Source: Tissierella sp. (GTDB lineage Bacteria; Bacillota; Clostridia; Tissierellales; Tissierellaceae). From it: DNA of 64,000 nucleotides. The translations under genes were made by a program, and so were the position numbers. The notes below the pieces were generated by a model. That model searched no databases, was not told where the DNA came from, and saw only the letters and a program-made list of their open reading frames with translations. Below are positions 7,987 through 17,657 of the stretch, in pieces. Each line of letters begins with the position of its first letter. Within the stretch, counting starts at the first letter, position 1. The DNA lies in assembly GCF_031460495.1 (NCBI RefSeq), contig NZ_JAVKTS010000001.1, positions 124,001 through 188,000 of the forward strand, read 5' to 3'.

Positions 7987-8673
7987 TTACAGTACAAGAA
8001 CCTGGTTTTTATGATTTAATTCTATGATTTCACTGGTATTTCCTTTTGTTTTGTGGATAAAGTCAGATGTGACATTAAAGTTATCCCCAAAATGCATTGG
8101 TAAAAAGTACTTTGGCTTAATTTCTTTGATAAAATATTCTCCACCTAAATTGAAAGAAGATTTTAATCTAGGATCTACTGGAAAGAAGGCTATATCAATA
8201 TCCAAGCCTTTAATTTTTTCTATTTCGCCTTTAAAAGAATTTTCCATACTTACTTTTTCTTCTATAGTATCATCATCCCAGTACCACCAATTTAGATCAC
8301 CGGCATGGAAAATATTAACATTATCCACATTTACAAGGAAAGATACCCCCAAGTCCGTAGAGCCAAAAGTTTTAATATTAACATTATCTAAATCCAAATT
8401 ATTATATGGATCCATGCTATAAATCCTATTGTTATTATCTTCAATATTAATATCAGAGCTTAAAACATAGTCTATGTCTCTAATATTATCTTGCCATTTA
8501 AATATATCAGTATTGTAATGATCTTCATGACCATGAGTTGAAAATACTATAGTTTTTTTGTCCTTTAAGGAAATATCACCCTTGTAATAATCAAAGACTA
8601 ATTGGTAGTTTTCAGTTTCTACAATAAAGCAACTATGAAATACATGCTCAATTTTTACATTTAATTTTTCCAC
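7987..8673 (-). CDS. Metallo-beta-lactamase-fold hydrolase
   Basis: Cytoplasmic protein of about 228 residues. GTG at 8673 is the preferred start because GGGAG lies 8 bases upstream; an in-frame TTG at 8688 would place that site inside the gene. Metal-binding motifs of the metallo-beta-lactamase fold are visible: STHGHEDHYN (HxHxDH type), FHAGDLNWW and LPMHFGD. The short form without extra domains resembles UlaG-like or tRNase-Z-like stand-alone hydrolases. It begins at the end of the histidine kinase gene, so it belongs to the same operon as the two-component system. Substrate unknown. Confidence 0.75.
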   Translation of the reverse strand: MEKLNVKIEHVFHSCFIVETENYQLVFDYYKGDISLKDKKTIVFSTHGHEDHYNTDIFKWQDNIRDIDYVLSSDINIEDNNNRIYSMDPYNNLDLDNVNIKTFGSTDLGVSFLVNVDNVNIFHAGDLNWWYWDDDTIEEKVSMENSFKGEIEKIKGLDIDIAFFPVDPRLKSSFNLGGEYFIKEIKPKYFLPMHFGDNFNVTSDFIHKTKGNTSEIIELNHKNQVLVL

Positions 8674-8689
8674 ATCATCATCTCCCAAA

Positions 8690-10036
8690 TTATATTTCTA
8701 TATAAAAGGATACCCCTTTTTCTTCATTTACAGCAGAAATCTTAGACTTATGTGTGTTAAGTATTCTACTGACTATGGCAAGACCTAGCCCAAATTCACC
8801 TTTATATCCTTTGTTAAATTCATTAAACATATTTCCTATTAAATCCTCTTCAATTTGTGGCCCATCATTCCATATTTTCATAATTGTTTTGCTATCAATA
8901 TTTTTTAAGGAAACAAGAATTTTACTATTTGCATATCTAATTTGATTATCCAATAGGTTTTCTACTACAATTCGCCACTGTTCAATTTCTCCTTCTATAA
9001 CAATAGGTGTTAAATCAAGCTCCCATTCAATATCTGTTCTACTCCAAGAAAGCTTATCGGATACTTCTCTAATTAAGGTATCAAGAGGGAAATTAATCTT
9101 ATTTACCTCATGATTAGATAAATAATCTAATTTAGTTAGATATAATAAGTTTTTAATTTTTTTCTCCAGCCTCTTTGCTTCTTCATCTATGACATCTATA
9201 GATGAATTTATACTGCCCTTGGGATATATGCCATCCTTAATTGCCTGAGTAAAACTTTGAATTACCATTACAGGAGTCTTAAGTTCATGTGACACATGCT
9301 GTAAGAAGGATTGCTCGGCTTCATCTTGGCGGATTAATTGATTTCTAAGATGTTCAATAGAAAGTCCAAGTTTACCTATTTCATCATTCCTATCTAGCTC
9401 CACAGCTTCATTCCATTCATTATTTGCCAACCGGTTTACTTTTTTCTCCAAATCTACTAAAGGTCTAGATAGATATCTAGATACTAAGATGGCAGGAATC
9501 CAACTAAAGATCAGTACTAGAGTCATTGTATTTATAACTTGTTTAAATAGAGTTTGAACTAAGTCTTGTCTATAGGAATCACTCATATAAGAGACTAAAA
9601 ATGCATCACGACCAAGGGCTTGCCCTTTTGTGATTACATAAAATATTTTCTCCCCATCTATTTCACCACTATATTCTTTGCTAACATCTGTCTGAACAGA
9701 TGCCTCATTTCTAATTTTGTCTAGAAAATTAATTGGAATTGCAGTATTTATTATTATCTTATTTTCGTCATATATCATAAAGTGATTAACAGTTCTAATG
9801 TTTTCTAAGCTTTGATTACTATTACCAAAGAAGTCTGGTCCAATATAATCACGATAGATATTACTGTCAAATTGATTAAATACCGAATCCTGAGCTGAGT
9901 GGATAGTAGCATATAACTCTTTAGTAAAAAAACTTCTCAAAGTAGAAGGTAATATAAATGATAATAATATGGAAATAGATAAGGTAATAATGGCAATAAC
10001 TATCCAAATTTGCACTGATAAAGGATAATTTTTCAT
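8690..10036 (-). CDS. Sensor histidine kinase, HAMP-HisKA-HATPase
   Basis: Membrane sensor kinase of 448 residues. Two transmembrane helices (about 9-31 and 165-185) enclose an extracytoplasmic sensor domain of about 130 residues. They are followed by a HAMP domain, a HisKA domain with the phospho-acceptor box FLQHVSHELKTPV, an N-box region (VENLLDNQIRYA) and a glycine box (GEFGLGLAIVSRIL). The gene starts at ATG 10036 and overlaps the end of its response regulator by four bases, so translation is coupled. The divergent neighbour is an HtrA protease, which suggests an envelope-stress role like that of CssRS-htrA in Bacillus; this is inference from position. Confidence 0.9.
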   Translation of the reverse strand: MKNYPLSVQIWIVIAIITLSISILLSFILPSTLRSFFTKELYATIHSAQDSVFNQFDSNIYRDYIGPDFFGNSNQSLENIRTVNHFMIYDENKIIINTAIPINFLDKIRNEASVQTDVSKEYSGEIDGEKIFYVITKGQALGRDAFLVSYMSDSYRQDLVQTLFKQVINTMTLVLIFSWIPAILVSRYLSRPLVDLEKKVNRLANNEWNEAVELDRNDEIGKLGLSIEHLRNQLIRQDEAEQSFLQHVSHELKTPVMVIQSFTQAIKDGIYPKGSINSSIDVIDEEAKRLEKKIKNLLYLTKLDYLSNHEVNKINFPLDTLIREVSDKLSWSRTDIEWELDLTPIVIEGEIEQWRIVVENLLDNQIRYANSKILVSLKNIDSKTIMKIWNDGPQIEEDLIGNMFNEFNKGYKGEFGLGLAIVSRILNTHKSKISAVNEEKGVSFYIEI

Positions 10037-10692
10037 GATTGTACCACCCTGTATCCATAGCCATATACAGTTTCAATATCTAATTTTGGCATTTTTCTCC
10101 TAAGTCTTCTTACCAAATCATCTACAACTCTATCTGAACCAAAATAATCATTTCCCCATATATGGTCTAATATTTGTTCTCTAGATAATGCAATACCCTG
10201 GTTTTTTGCAAAATAAATTAATAAGTCATACTCCTTAGAAGTAAGGTCAATCAGATTATTATCTAAGCTTACCAATCTACTACTATCATTGATAGTATAA
10301 GGAGGCAAATTATTTATCATAGAATTATGATTAAATCTATCCAGTAGATTTCTAGCACGAATAACTAATTCCCTTGGTAAGAATGGTTTAGGCAAATAAT
10401 CATCACTGCCTAATTCAAGACCTACTACTCTGTCAATATCAGCATCTCTGGCAGAAATAAATATAACAGGAATATGTGGAGTGGCTTGTTTTATTTCCCT
10501 AATCAACTGATATCCATCAATATCAGGAAGCATAATATCTAAAATCCACAAATTAGGAGGACTTGCAATAAATTTCTCAGCCTCTCCCCCATTTAAAAAT
10601 GAAACTACATCCCAACCCTCTTTTTTTAAATATGAAGTAAGAACTAAATTTAAATTTTCATCATCTTCTACTAAATATATTTTATAGGACAC
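10033..10692 (-). CDS. OmpR-family response regulator
   Basis: Response regulator of about 219 residues. GTG 10692 is the likely start, 6 bases after GGGGTG; a GTG at 10701 falls within that site. The receiver domain has the acidic pair (VEDDE), the phospho-accepting Asp in LWILDIMLPDIDG, and the conserved Lys in YLPKPFLPRE. The C-terminal winged-helix DNA-binding domain (about 125-218) includes LTSKEYDLLIYFAKN and VVDDLVRRLRRKM. It is the first gene of the operon with the kinase and metallo-hydrolase, and is divergent from the HtrA gene, its most likely target. Confidence 0.9.
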   Translation of the reverse strand: MSYKIYLVEDDENLNLVLTSYLKKEGWDVVSFLNGGEAEKFIASPPNLWILDIMLPDIDGYQLIREIKQATPHIPVIFISARDADIDRVVGLELGSDDYLPKPFLPRELVIRARNLLDRFNHNSMINNLPPYTINDSSRLVSLDNNLIDLTSKEYDLLIYFAKNQGIALSREQILDHIWGNDYFGSDRVVDDLVRRLRRKMPKLDIETVYGYGYRVVQS

Positions 10693-10862
10693 AAATATCA
10701 CCCCATTTTAATTTACACTTCTTTAAGGATATTATAACAAATAAATGAAGATAAAAAATAAATCACACAACAAAAACATAATTAACACATATTTTTTTCA
10801 TATTATTAGGTTAGAATAAAGATAGTTAGATAAGAGAGTGAATTAATATTGGAGGGATAAGC

Positions 10863-12164
10863 ATGGATGAAAACAATAAAGACTTAATAGAAAATAATGA
10901 GGACTTAATAATTGAAGGATTTAAATTGGAAGAAGACATAATTGAATCGGAAGATATAATTGAACCAGAATATACCAAAGAAGAAGAGTATAGTAAAATA
11001 CCTGAGGACATCTATATATATAGGAGTTCTGAGGAAGTGAAAAGACCAAAGAAGAAATCCTTCAGGGGTAGTGCGGTATCCTATATTGCACTAGCTTTAG
11101 TAGCTTCAATTATAGGAGGATTAGCTTCATCTTATATAGGACCAAGTTTGTATGGAAAATATTTACCAAATCCAGCAAGTGTAGCAAGTAACCAATATGT
11201 AGCACAACAAGTAAGTATCAATACTTCAGATGATATCAACACTGTATCTGCTGTAGTGAAGAAGTCAATGAGTTCAGTAGTAGGTATAACATCTGTGGAA
11301 TTACAACAATACTTCTTCTCACAACAAGAAGTTGAAGGTGTGGGATCTGGGGTTATTGTAGATAGTAATGGATATATTCTTACTAATTCTCATGTGGTTG
11401 CTAATGGTCAGGCAAAATCAGTCAATGTACTATTTGAAAATGGAGATAAAAAACCAGCTACAGTTCTTTGGAATGATAGCACCTTAGACCTAGCAATAGT
11501 GAAGGTTGAAGCAACAGGGCTTCCAGTAGCTACTTTAGGAGACTCTGACAAACTTGAAGTAGGTGAAATAGCCATAGCTATTGGAAATCCATTGGGCTTA
11601 GAGTTTCAAAGGTCAGTTACATCAGGAATAATATCGGGATTAAATAGATCTATTAAAATAGATTCAAGTAATATAATAGAGAATCTAATACAAACTGATG
11701 CATCTATTAACCCAGGAAATAGTGGAGGACCTCTTTTAAATAGTAAAGGAGAAGTAATAGGTATCAATACAGCCAAGATAAAATCAGCAGAGGGTCTAGG
11801 CTTTTCAATACCTATAAATGAAGTAAAGGCAATAATAGAAGAAGTTATAGAAAGTGGAACTTACAAGATTGTATATATGGGAATATCAGGAATATCAGTT
11901 GATGATTATCAAGCTAGACTTGGAGTAAAATTAACTACTGAAAAGGGTTTAATATTGATACAAGTTGGAGAAAACACTCCTGCATCTAGAGCAGGCCTAT
12001 TAAATGGAGATATAATAGTTAAAATAGATGAGACAGATATAGAGAATATGAACAATCTTAAGAAAGCGCTTTATAAGTACAAACAAGGTGATTCAGCAGT
12101 ACTAACTGTTGTAAGGAATAATGAGGACAAGAAAATTAATATAGATTTTACAGATTTGAAATAA
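10863..12164 (+). CDS. HtrA/DegP-family serine protease
   Basis: Membrane-anchored trypsin-like protease of 433 residues with one PDZ domain, starting at ATG after GGAGGG. A strongly acidic cytoplasmic segment (1-58) precedes a single membrane span (about 66-90). The protease domain carries the full triad: His177 (LTNSHVV), Asp209 (TLDLAIV) and Ser287 (NPGNSGGP). The PDZ domain covers about 330-430. The architecture matches Gram-positive HtrA proteins that degrade misfolded exported proteins. It is transcribed away from a two-component operon; the shared 170-base gap has a TAGAAT -10 (10812-10817), a poor -35, and loosely periodic ACA-containing repeats upstream, which would suit activation by the response regulator (inference). 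Confidence 0.92.
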   Translation: MDENNKDLIENNEDLIIEGFKLEEDIIESEDIIEPEYTKEEEYSKIPEDIYIYRSSEEVKRPKKKSFRGSAVSYIALALVASIIGGLASSYIGPSLYGKYLPNPASVASNQYVAQQVSINTSDDINTVSAVVKKSMSSVVGITSVELQQYFFSQQEVEGVGSGVIVDSNGYILTNSHVVANGQAKSVNVLFENGDKKPATVLWNDSTLDLAIVKVEATGLPVATLGDSDKLEVGEIAIAIGNPLGLEFQRSVTSGIISGLNRSIKIDSSNIIENLIQTDASINPGNSGGPLLNSKGEVIGINTAKIKSAEGLGFSIPINEVKAIIEEVIESGTYKIVYMGISGISVDDYQARLGVKLTTEKGLILIQVGENTPASRAGLLNGDIIVKIDETDIENMNNLKKALYKYKQGDSAVLTVVRNNEDKKINIDFTDLK

Positions 12165-12178
12165 CACTGTAAAAATAG

Positions 12179-12214
12179 CAGCCCATAAGCGGTCCCCCTC
12201 TTATGGGCTGTTTA
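12179..12214 (+). terminator. Rho-independent terminator of htrA
   Basis: An 11-base-pair stem, CAGCCCATAAG with CTTATGGGCTG, has a 10-base C-rich loop and is followed by TTTATATTT. Confidence 0.85.
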
Positions 12215-12243
12215 TATTTGATTAAATGGTATTAAAATATATC

Positions 12244-13827
12244 CTAATAAAATTTTTCTATATATTCTTCATAAGTCATAGCTCTATCGTTAAATCCATC
12301 AGGTTTTATCTCAATTATCCTATTGGCAATTGTTTGGATAAATTGATGGTCATGGGAAGCAAATAATACATTGCTCTTGAAATCCTTTAATCCATTATTT
12401 ACTGAAGTAATTGATTCTAGATCTAAGTGGTTTGTTGGCTGATCTAAAATCAACACATTAGCATTATTAAGCATCATTTTAGATAGCATACATCTTACTT
12501 TTTCTCCACCAGACAATACTTTAGCTTGTTTTAAAGCTTCTTCTCCAGAGAAAAGCATTCTACCTAGGAAACCTCTTAGATAAATCTCAGATTGATCCTC
12601 TGAAAATTGTCTCATCCAATCCACCAAGTTTAAATCTACATCATTGAAAAACTCTGAGTTGTCTTTAGGGAAATAGGATTTAGTAATAGTAAGACCCCAT
12701 TTATAGCTACCACTATCAGGCTCTATTTCATCCGTTAGTATCTTAAATAAGGTTGTAATTCCAATTTCTTCTCCAATAAAGGCAATTTTATCTCCCTTAT
12801 TGACTCTAAAACTTATATCATCTAATACCTTTACCCCATCCACTGTTTTAGAAAGATTTTCTACTGTTAGAATCTCATTACCAACTTCTCTTTCCATGGT
12901 GAATCCAACAAAAGGATATCTCCTTGAAGAAGGTTGTATATCATCTAAAGTTATTTTTTCTAGTAATTTTTTTCTAGAAGTTGCTTGCTTAGATTTTGAA
13001 GCATTAGCACTAAATCTAGCAACGAAAGCTTGGAGATCCTTAATCTTGTCTTCTTTTTTCTTGTTTTGATCCTTCATCAGTTGAAGTGCTAATTGACTTG
13101 ACTCATACCAAAAATCATAGTTTCCTACATACATTTTAATCTTGCTAAAGTCAATATCTACCATATGAGTACATACTTCATTTAAGAAATATCTATCATG
13201 GGACACTACAATAACAGTACCTTCAAAATCCCCTAAGAATTCTTGCAACCATCTAACAGATTTTACATCAAGATGGTTAGTAGGCTCATCTAGTATTAAG
13301 ATACCTGGTTTACCAAATAAGGCCTGAGCAAGTAATACTTTCACCTTATCATTACTAGTTAGTTCATTAACCTTTTTCTCATGAAGCTCAGTACTTATGC
13401 CTAATCCTTGTAACAAGGAAGAAGCTTCAGCCTCTGCTGACCAGCCGTCCATGTCTGCGAATTCAGCCTCTAATTCAGATGCTTTGATACCATCCTCATC
13501 ACTAAAATTCTCTTTAGCATAGATTGCATCCTTTTCAATCATTATCTCGTAAAGTCTCTTGTTTCCCATAATTACAGTTTGTATTACTTGACAATCATCG
13601 TATTGAAAATGATCCTGTTTTAAGACAGACATACGCATGTTTTTAGATATTGAAACATCTCCAGTATTTGGTTCAATCTCACCAGATAGGATTCTAAGAA
13701 AAGTACTTTTTCCAGCTCCATTGGCTCCAATTACACCATAACAATTACCTGGAGTAAACATTAAATTTACATCATCGAATAATTTCTGAGATCCATATCT
13801 CAAACTTACATTATTTACACTAATCAA
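12244..13827 (-). CDS. ABC-F family ATPase with one degenerate ATP site
   Basis: Soluble tandem-ABC protein of 527 residues without membrane spans, so an ABC-F type (ribosome-associated or regulatory) rather than a transporter; YkpA/YbiT-like by length and layout. Domain 1 has an intact Walker A (GANGAGKST, 34-42) and Walker B (ILILDEPTNHLD), but its signature motif reads ELTSNDK (155-161) instead of LSGGQ/E. The linker is Lys-rich (250-290). Domain 2 has a good signature (LSGGE, 438-442), but its Walker A is GEEIGITTL (352-360), lacking the lysine, and its Walker B glutamate is Gln463 (LDQPTNHLD). The two composite sites are thus one intact and one degenerate. ABC-F role is secure; antibiotic-protection function is not claimed. 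Confidence 0.9.
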   Translation of the reverse strand: MISVNNVSLRYGSQKLFDDVNLMFTPGNCYGVIGANGAGKSTFLRILSGEIEPNTGDVSISKNMRMSVLKQDHFQYDDCQVIQTVIMGNKRLYEIMIEKDAIYAKENFSDEDGIKASELEAEFADMDGWSAEAEASSLLQGLGISTELHEKKVNELTSNDKVKVLLAQALFGKPGILILDEPTNHLDVKSVRWLQEFLGDFEGTVIVVSHDRYFLNEVCTHMVDIDFSKIKMYVGNYDFWYESSQLALQLMKDQNKKKEDKIKDLQAFVARFSANASKSKQATSRKKLLEKITLDDIQPSSRRYPFVGFTMEREVGNEILTVENLSKTVDGVKVLDDISFRVNKGDKIAFIGEEIGITTLFKILTDEIEPDSGSYKWGLTITKSYFPKDNSEFFNDVDLNLVDWMRQFSEDQSEIYLRGFLGRMLFSGEEALKQAKVLSGGEKVRCMLSKMMLNNANVLILDQPTNHLDLESITSVNNGLKDFKSNVLFASHDHQFIQTIANRIIEIKPDGFNDRAMTYEEYIEKFY

Positions 13828-13918
13828 ATTACTTCCATCCCTTACTTAAAATTTATATCATAATATTATACCATAAGATAAAAATAAAATATATATATAA
13901 AAAGTTTTGTATACTAAT

Positions 13919-13988
13919 TGACAACATTATTATGAAATATTTGACAATTGCCACTTGTATTGACAATTCAAATACTATACAATTACAT
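13919..13988. promoter_or_regulatory. Three TTGACAA motifs in a divergent promoter region
   Basis: TTGACAA occurs at 13919, 13941 and 13960, spaced 22 and 19 bases, about two helical turns each. The last can serve as -35 for the chemotaxis gene with a weak -10 (TTACAT, 13983). The first, read on the other strand as TTGTCA, has TTTATA 17 bases away and could drive the ABC-F gene. The repeated motif may also be a regulator site. Confidence 0.4.
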
Positions 13989-14045
13989 TATAGAAATACT
14001 TATTGTATTAAACTTTAACTAAGCAAATACAGGAGGCGGAGACTC

Positions 14046-15899
14046 ATGAAATTTAAAAAGAAGAATTTGAATGAGAGTATTTTTTTATTTAAGAAAAAGA
14101 ATGAAGACAAAGTGAAAAAGGAAAAAACTAAGAAGGGAAAGCAATTATCTGGTAACTTTATAAGTAAAGTAACTAATAGAGGAAAAAACATATTAATGGG
14201 TATGTCTATAAAATCAAAATTAATATCATCCTTTATTCTTATTGCTATTTTCGTAGGTATTGTGGGTACTCTAGGGACAAGCAGTATGAAAAAGATTAAT
14301 AAAAATGCAAGTTTAATATATGACAATAACCTTCAAAGTATTAATGAATTACATATGATAAAAGCTAATCTACAAGAAGTAAATCTTATACTTCAATCCC
14401 TTACCCGTGAAGAAGATAAAGAAATGAAAGCTCAATATGTTCAGCAAATAGATGATATTACACAAGCTAATGTAGAAATTATGACTAAGTTTGAAAGTAG
14501 AACTTTATCTAAAGAAGCTACACAAATATGGGAAGAGCTTAAAGTTTCTATAGATCACTATAAATCAAGGCGTGATAAAATATTAGGAAATATAGGGTAT
14601 GGTTCAATAGATACTGCATATGTATCAATTAAATCCTTAGCCACTTTTACTAATGAAATGTTCTTACAATTAGACGATTTAATTGAGTTAAATCGAGAAA
14701 TGGCTAGTATTCAAAATGAAAGCAATAAGAAATCTTATGTTGCTGCTTTAGCATTAGTGTATACTATATTAATAATCAGTTTTGCAGTAGCCATATTATT
14801 AGGGCTAATTCTATCATTGACTATATCTAAAGCAATCAAGAAAGGCCTTGATTTTGCTGAGGCTCTAGGTCATGGTGACTTAAGATTTGAAGTTAGAGAA
14901 TCTAATTCCAATGATGAGCTAGGCAAACTTATAAGGGCATTAAAAGAAGCAAGGGAGAAAATAAAATCTACATTAATTGAAATATCATCAGAATCAGGAG
15001 ATGTTTCAGCATCTGCAGAAGAGCTTTCTGCTACAATTGAGGAGATCAATTCCACATTTGAGTCTATATCAAACAATACCATGGGTGTAGTAGATAATAT
15101 ACAAGAAATAAATGCTGCAACTGAAGAATTAACAGCTACAATACAAGAAGTGAACTCAGGAGTTACTCAACTTGCTTCTGGCTCAGCTGATGGAAGTGCA
15201 GAATCAGAGAATATTAAGCAAAGAGCTGAAACCATCAAAAATCAAGGTCAAGAGTCTAAGAAGGTGGCAGATAGACTATTAGATGAAAAAGAACAGGCAA
15301 TATTAAATGCCATAGAACAAGGAAAAGTAGTAAATGAAATCACCATAATTGCAGAATCCATATCATCAATAGCATCTCAAACAAATCTACTAGCACTAAA
15401 TGCTGCAATTGAAGCTGCAAGAGCTGGAGAAAGTGGTAGAGGTTTTGCAGTAGTAGCTGATGAAATAAGGAAATTAGCAGAACAATCTGATGCATATGTA
15501 ACACAAATCCAAAAGGTAGTTGGCAATGTAGGCTCTGCATTTACAAATCTATCAATTAATGCTCAGGATATATTAGAATTTGTAAGTGAGAATGTAAGAA
15601 GAGACTATGACTTATTAATAGATACAGGGATTAGCTATGAAAAGGATGCACTATTCGTAAATGAGCTATCCCAGGATACTGCAGCTATGGCTGAAGAATT
15701 AAATGCTTCAACAGAAGAAATAGCATCAGTAATACAAAATGTAGCGAGCAATATGAGTGATGCCTCAGAAGGTTCAAATGGGATAATGAACAGCATGCAA
15801 GAAACCATGTCTGCATTAGAACAAATAGCAGCTGCAGCTGATCATCAAGCAGCAACAGCTGAAAAATTAAATAGTTTAATACATTTATTTAAAATATAA
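14046..15899 (+). CDS. Methyl-accepting chemotaxis protein with four-helix-bundle sensor
   Basis: Chemoreceptor of 617 residues starting at ATG after AGGAGGCGG. An unusually long, Lys-rich cytoplasmic N-terminus (about 55 residues) precedes the first membrane span (58-80). A helical periplasmic-type sensor (about 80-235, 4HB class) and a second span (235-262) follow, then a HAMP region and a long coiled-coil signalling domain with the hairpin tip [39 protein letters not shown]. Alternating Glu/Gln/Ala positions in the coiled coil are candidate methylation sites. It would bind CheW/CheA at the pole. No chemotaxis kinase genes are near. Ligand unknown. Confidence 0.92.
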   Translation: MKFKKKNLNESIFLFKKKNEDKVKKEKTKKGKQLSGNFISKVTNRGKNILMGMSIKSKLISSFILIAIFVGIVGTLGTSSMKKINKNASLIYDNNLQSINELHMIKANLQEVNLILQSLTREEDKEMKAQYVQQIDDITQANVEIMTKFESRTLSKEATQIWEELKVSIDHYKSRRDKILGNIGYGSIDTAYVSIKSLATFTNEMFLQLDDLIELNREMASIQNESNKKSYVAALALVYTILIISFAVAILLGLILSLTISKAIKKGLDFAEALGHGDLRFEVRESNSNDELGKLIRALKEAREKIKSTLIEISSESGDVSASAEELSATIEEINSTFESISNNTMGVVDNIQEINAATEELTATIQEVNSGVTQLASGSADGSAESENIKQRAETIKNQGQESKKVADRLLDEKEQAILNAIEQGKVVNEITIIAESISSIASQTNLLALNAAIEAARAGESGRGFAVVADEIRKLAEQSDAYVTQIQKVVGNVGSAFTNLSINAQDILEFVSENVRRDYDLLIDTGISYEKDALFVNELSQDTAAMAEELNASTEEIASVIQNVASNMSDASEGSNGIMNSMQETMSALEQIAAAADHQAATAEKLNSLIHLFKI

Positions 15900-15911
15900 T
15901 ATTTGGAAATT

Positions 15912-15940
15912 AAAGAGACTAGATTTTTCTAGTCTTTTTA
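15912..15940 (+). terminator. Rho-independent terminator of the chemoreceptor gene
   Basis: AGACTAG and CTAGTCT (15916-15935) form a stem around ATTTTT, followed by a T-run. It lies between this gene and the convergent MsrB gene. Confidence 0.75.
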
Positions 15941-15948
15941 AAATGAAT

Positions 15949-16398
15949 TTATTTAAATAAAATAAGATATTCTTCATATCCTTCTTTTTCCATATGATCC
16001 TTTTTGATAAATCTAAGGGAAGCACCATTGATACAATATCTTAGTCCCCCATTATCCTTTGGACCATCGTTGAAAACATGGCCAAGATGGGAATCTCCAT
16101 ATTTGCTTCTAACTTCTGTTCTAATCATTCCATGAGTATTATCTCTTTTTTCAATTATATGTTCATCTTTTACTGGTTTAGTAAAACTAGGCCATCCACA
16201 TCCTGCATCAAATTTATCATTTGAGCTAAATAATGGCTCACCAGAGACGATGTCTACATAAATACCCTCTTCATTATTCATATTTAACTCTGATGTAAAG
16301 GGGCTTTCTGTAGCATTTTTTTGAGTTACTCGATACTCGATATCACTTAGTTTAAGTTTAATTTCTTCCTTAGATGGCTTATTATATTTTTTGATCAT
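15949..16398 (-). CDS. msrB: Peptide methionine (R)-S-oxide reductase MsrB
   Basis: Repair enzyme of 149 residues that reduces methionine-R-sulfoxide in proteins. ATG 16398 is used; a TTG at 16401 is one codon upstream, and both follow AGGAG, which overlaps the previous gene's stop. Typical MsrB features are present: the N-terminal [14 protein letters not shown], the GCGWPSF segment, [17 protein letters not shown] and the catalytic [11 protein letters not shown] cysteine near the end. The two CxxC pairs that bind structural zinc in many MsrB proteins are absent. The gene directly follows a DsbA-like thiol oxidoreductase, forming a small thiol/oxidative-repair operon. Confidence 0.93.
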   Translation of the reverse strand: MIKKYNKPSKEEIKLKLSDIEYRVTQKNATESPFTSELNMNNEEGIYVDIVSGEPLFSSNDKFDAGCGWPSFTKPVKDEHIIEKRDNTHGMIRTEVRSKYGDSHLGHVFNDGPKDNGGLRYCINGASLRFIKKDHMEKEGYEEYLILFK

Positions 16399-16403
16399 CA
16401 ATA

Positions 16404-16997
16404 TTACTCTCCTATTAAATCCTTTTTAAACTTTTCATAATCCTTTAAAAGGGTCACTTTCTTTTTATCATCTACTATAAAACTTGGTACACTGTCTATT
16501 TCATAAGGGTCTACAAGATTTTTTGCTTCTTCCATCTGCGCATCATAAGAGCCCTCATCAATAGATTTATTCATTTCAGCTATATTTATCCCAGATACTA
16601 ATCCAATTTCATTAATAATTAAAGGATCACCAACATTTTTACCATCTTCAAATATGGCCTTAAAAGCCTCCCTAGCAAACTCATAATATTTACCTACAGT
16701 TCCTGCATAAAGGGCAGCTTTGTGTAATCTATGGGTATTAAATTTTTTAGTTTTGTTGTTATATATCAATCCATATTCTCCACCTAATCTTTCGATTCTT
16801 CGATATCCCATATCTATCTGGTCTTGGGAAATATGAAGAGCTAAATCACTCCCTTCAAGATCTAAATCAGCATCTAATTCATAAGGTAACCACTCAAAAT
16901 TTATATCAGGATTCTCTTTCCTAAGTTTATCAGCTATGGAAAACCCTATATAGCAAAATGGACAAGCAAAATCTGAAAATACTTTTATATTTTTCAT
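16404..16997 (-). CDS. DsbA-family (FrnE-like) thiol oxidoreductase
   Basis: Cytoplasmic protein of 197 residues with no signal peptide. The thioredoxin-fold active site is [11 protein letters not shown] (Cys12 and Cys15), followed by a helical insertion typical of the DsbA/FrnE group and the cis-proline region [10 protein letters not shown] near 170. The spacing and length match FrnE-like (2-hydroxychromene-isomerase-like) oxidoreductases. Its stop lies next to the start of msrB, so the two are co-transcribed; it could supply or manage thiols for repair, which is inference. The exact substrate cannot be told from sequence. Confidence 0.88.
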   Translation of the reverse strand: MKNIKVFSDFACPFCYIGFSIADKLRKENPDINFEWLPYELDADLDLEGSDLALHISQDQIDMGYRRIERLGGEYGLIYNNKTKKFNTHRLHKAALYAGTVGKYYEFAREAFKAIFEDGKNVGDPLIINEIGLVSGINIAEMNKSIDEGSYDAQMEEAKNLVDPYEIDSVPSFIVDDKKKVTLLKDYEKFKKDLIGE

Positions 16998-17110
16998 ACT
17001 ATCAATCCTTTCATATAATTAAACTTAATATACCCAAGAAATTAGACAATTAACCCCTTATAGATTTATTATAGAGGATTAGGTAACTAGTCCATTGATA
17101 AACATAATTC

Positions 17111-17160
17111 TTGACAAGTCATATAACACATCATATATTAATATTAAGTATAACTAATAT
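17111..17160 (+). promoter_or_regulatory. Sigma-A promoter with candidate PadR operator
   Basis: TTGACA (17111-17116), 17 bases, TATATT (17134-17139). Just downstream ATATTA (17141-17146) and TAATAT (17155-17160) form an inverted repeat over the likely start of transcription, well placed for autorepression by the PadR protein encoded next. Confidence 0.6.
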
Positions 17161-17180
17161 CGATATAGAGGAGTGATTAT

Positions 17181-17576
17181 TTGGCTAGGGAACAACTACA
17201 AAACCTTACGGAATCCATGTATTATATATTATTGGCATTGACTACAGAAAGACATGGATATGAAATAATGCAAGAAATTGAAGAATTCACTAATGGTCGT
17301 GTAACTGTGGGTCCAGGCACTTTATATGCATTACTGGGAAGATTTGAAAAGGAAGGTTTTATAAACTTAGTTTCTGAGGAAAACAGGAAAAAAACCTACA
17401 TTATTACCCAAGAGGGTAGAAGCCTCCTTGAAGAAGAGATCAATAGGTTGAAGCAGTTAATCCAAGATGGTGAAGGCATTATTAAAGATATTAATAAAAA
17501 TGAGAAGCACATGAAAGAAGATAAAAAAATAAGAGCTAGTATATTTAAAAGATCTAATGATGATATTCTTTATTAA
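17181..17576 (+). CDS. PadR-family transcriptional regulator
   Basis: Small DNA-binding protein of 131 residues starting at TTG 17181 after GAGGAGTGAT. The winged-helix PadR domain covers about 8-90: MYYILLALTTERHGYEIMQEI, GPGTLYALLGRFEKEGFI and KKTYIITQEG. A basic helical tail (90-131) would mediate dimerisation. PadR proteins usually repress an adjacent transporter or membrane-protein gene. Here the next gene in the same direction, 82 bases on, encodes a coiled-coil protein of unknown role, which is the simplest candidate partner. An inverted repeat in its own promoter suggests autoregulation. Confidence 0.9.
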   Translation: MAREQLQNLTESMYYILLALTTERHGYEIMQEIEEFTNGRVTVGPGTLYALLGRFEKEGFINLVSEENRKKTYIITQEGRSLLEEEINRLKQLIQDGEGIIKDINKNEKHMKEDKKIRASIFKRSNDDILY

Positions 17577-17657
17577 AAATAATTCTAAGCTACAAAACTA
17601 AGGACTATTTTATGATATAATCAAAAACAATGATAAAACTAATAAGGGGTGATATTG

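Noticed and set aside
12244-13827. Antibiotic-resistance ABC-F assignment
   Set aside because: Length and motifs fit the YkpA/YbiT-like group; there is no sequence evidence for ribosome-protection specificity.
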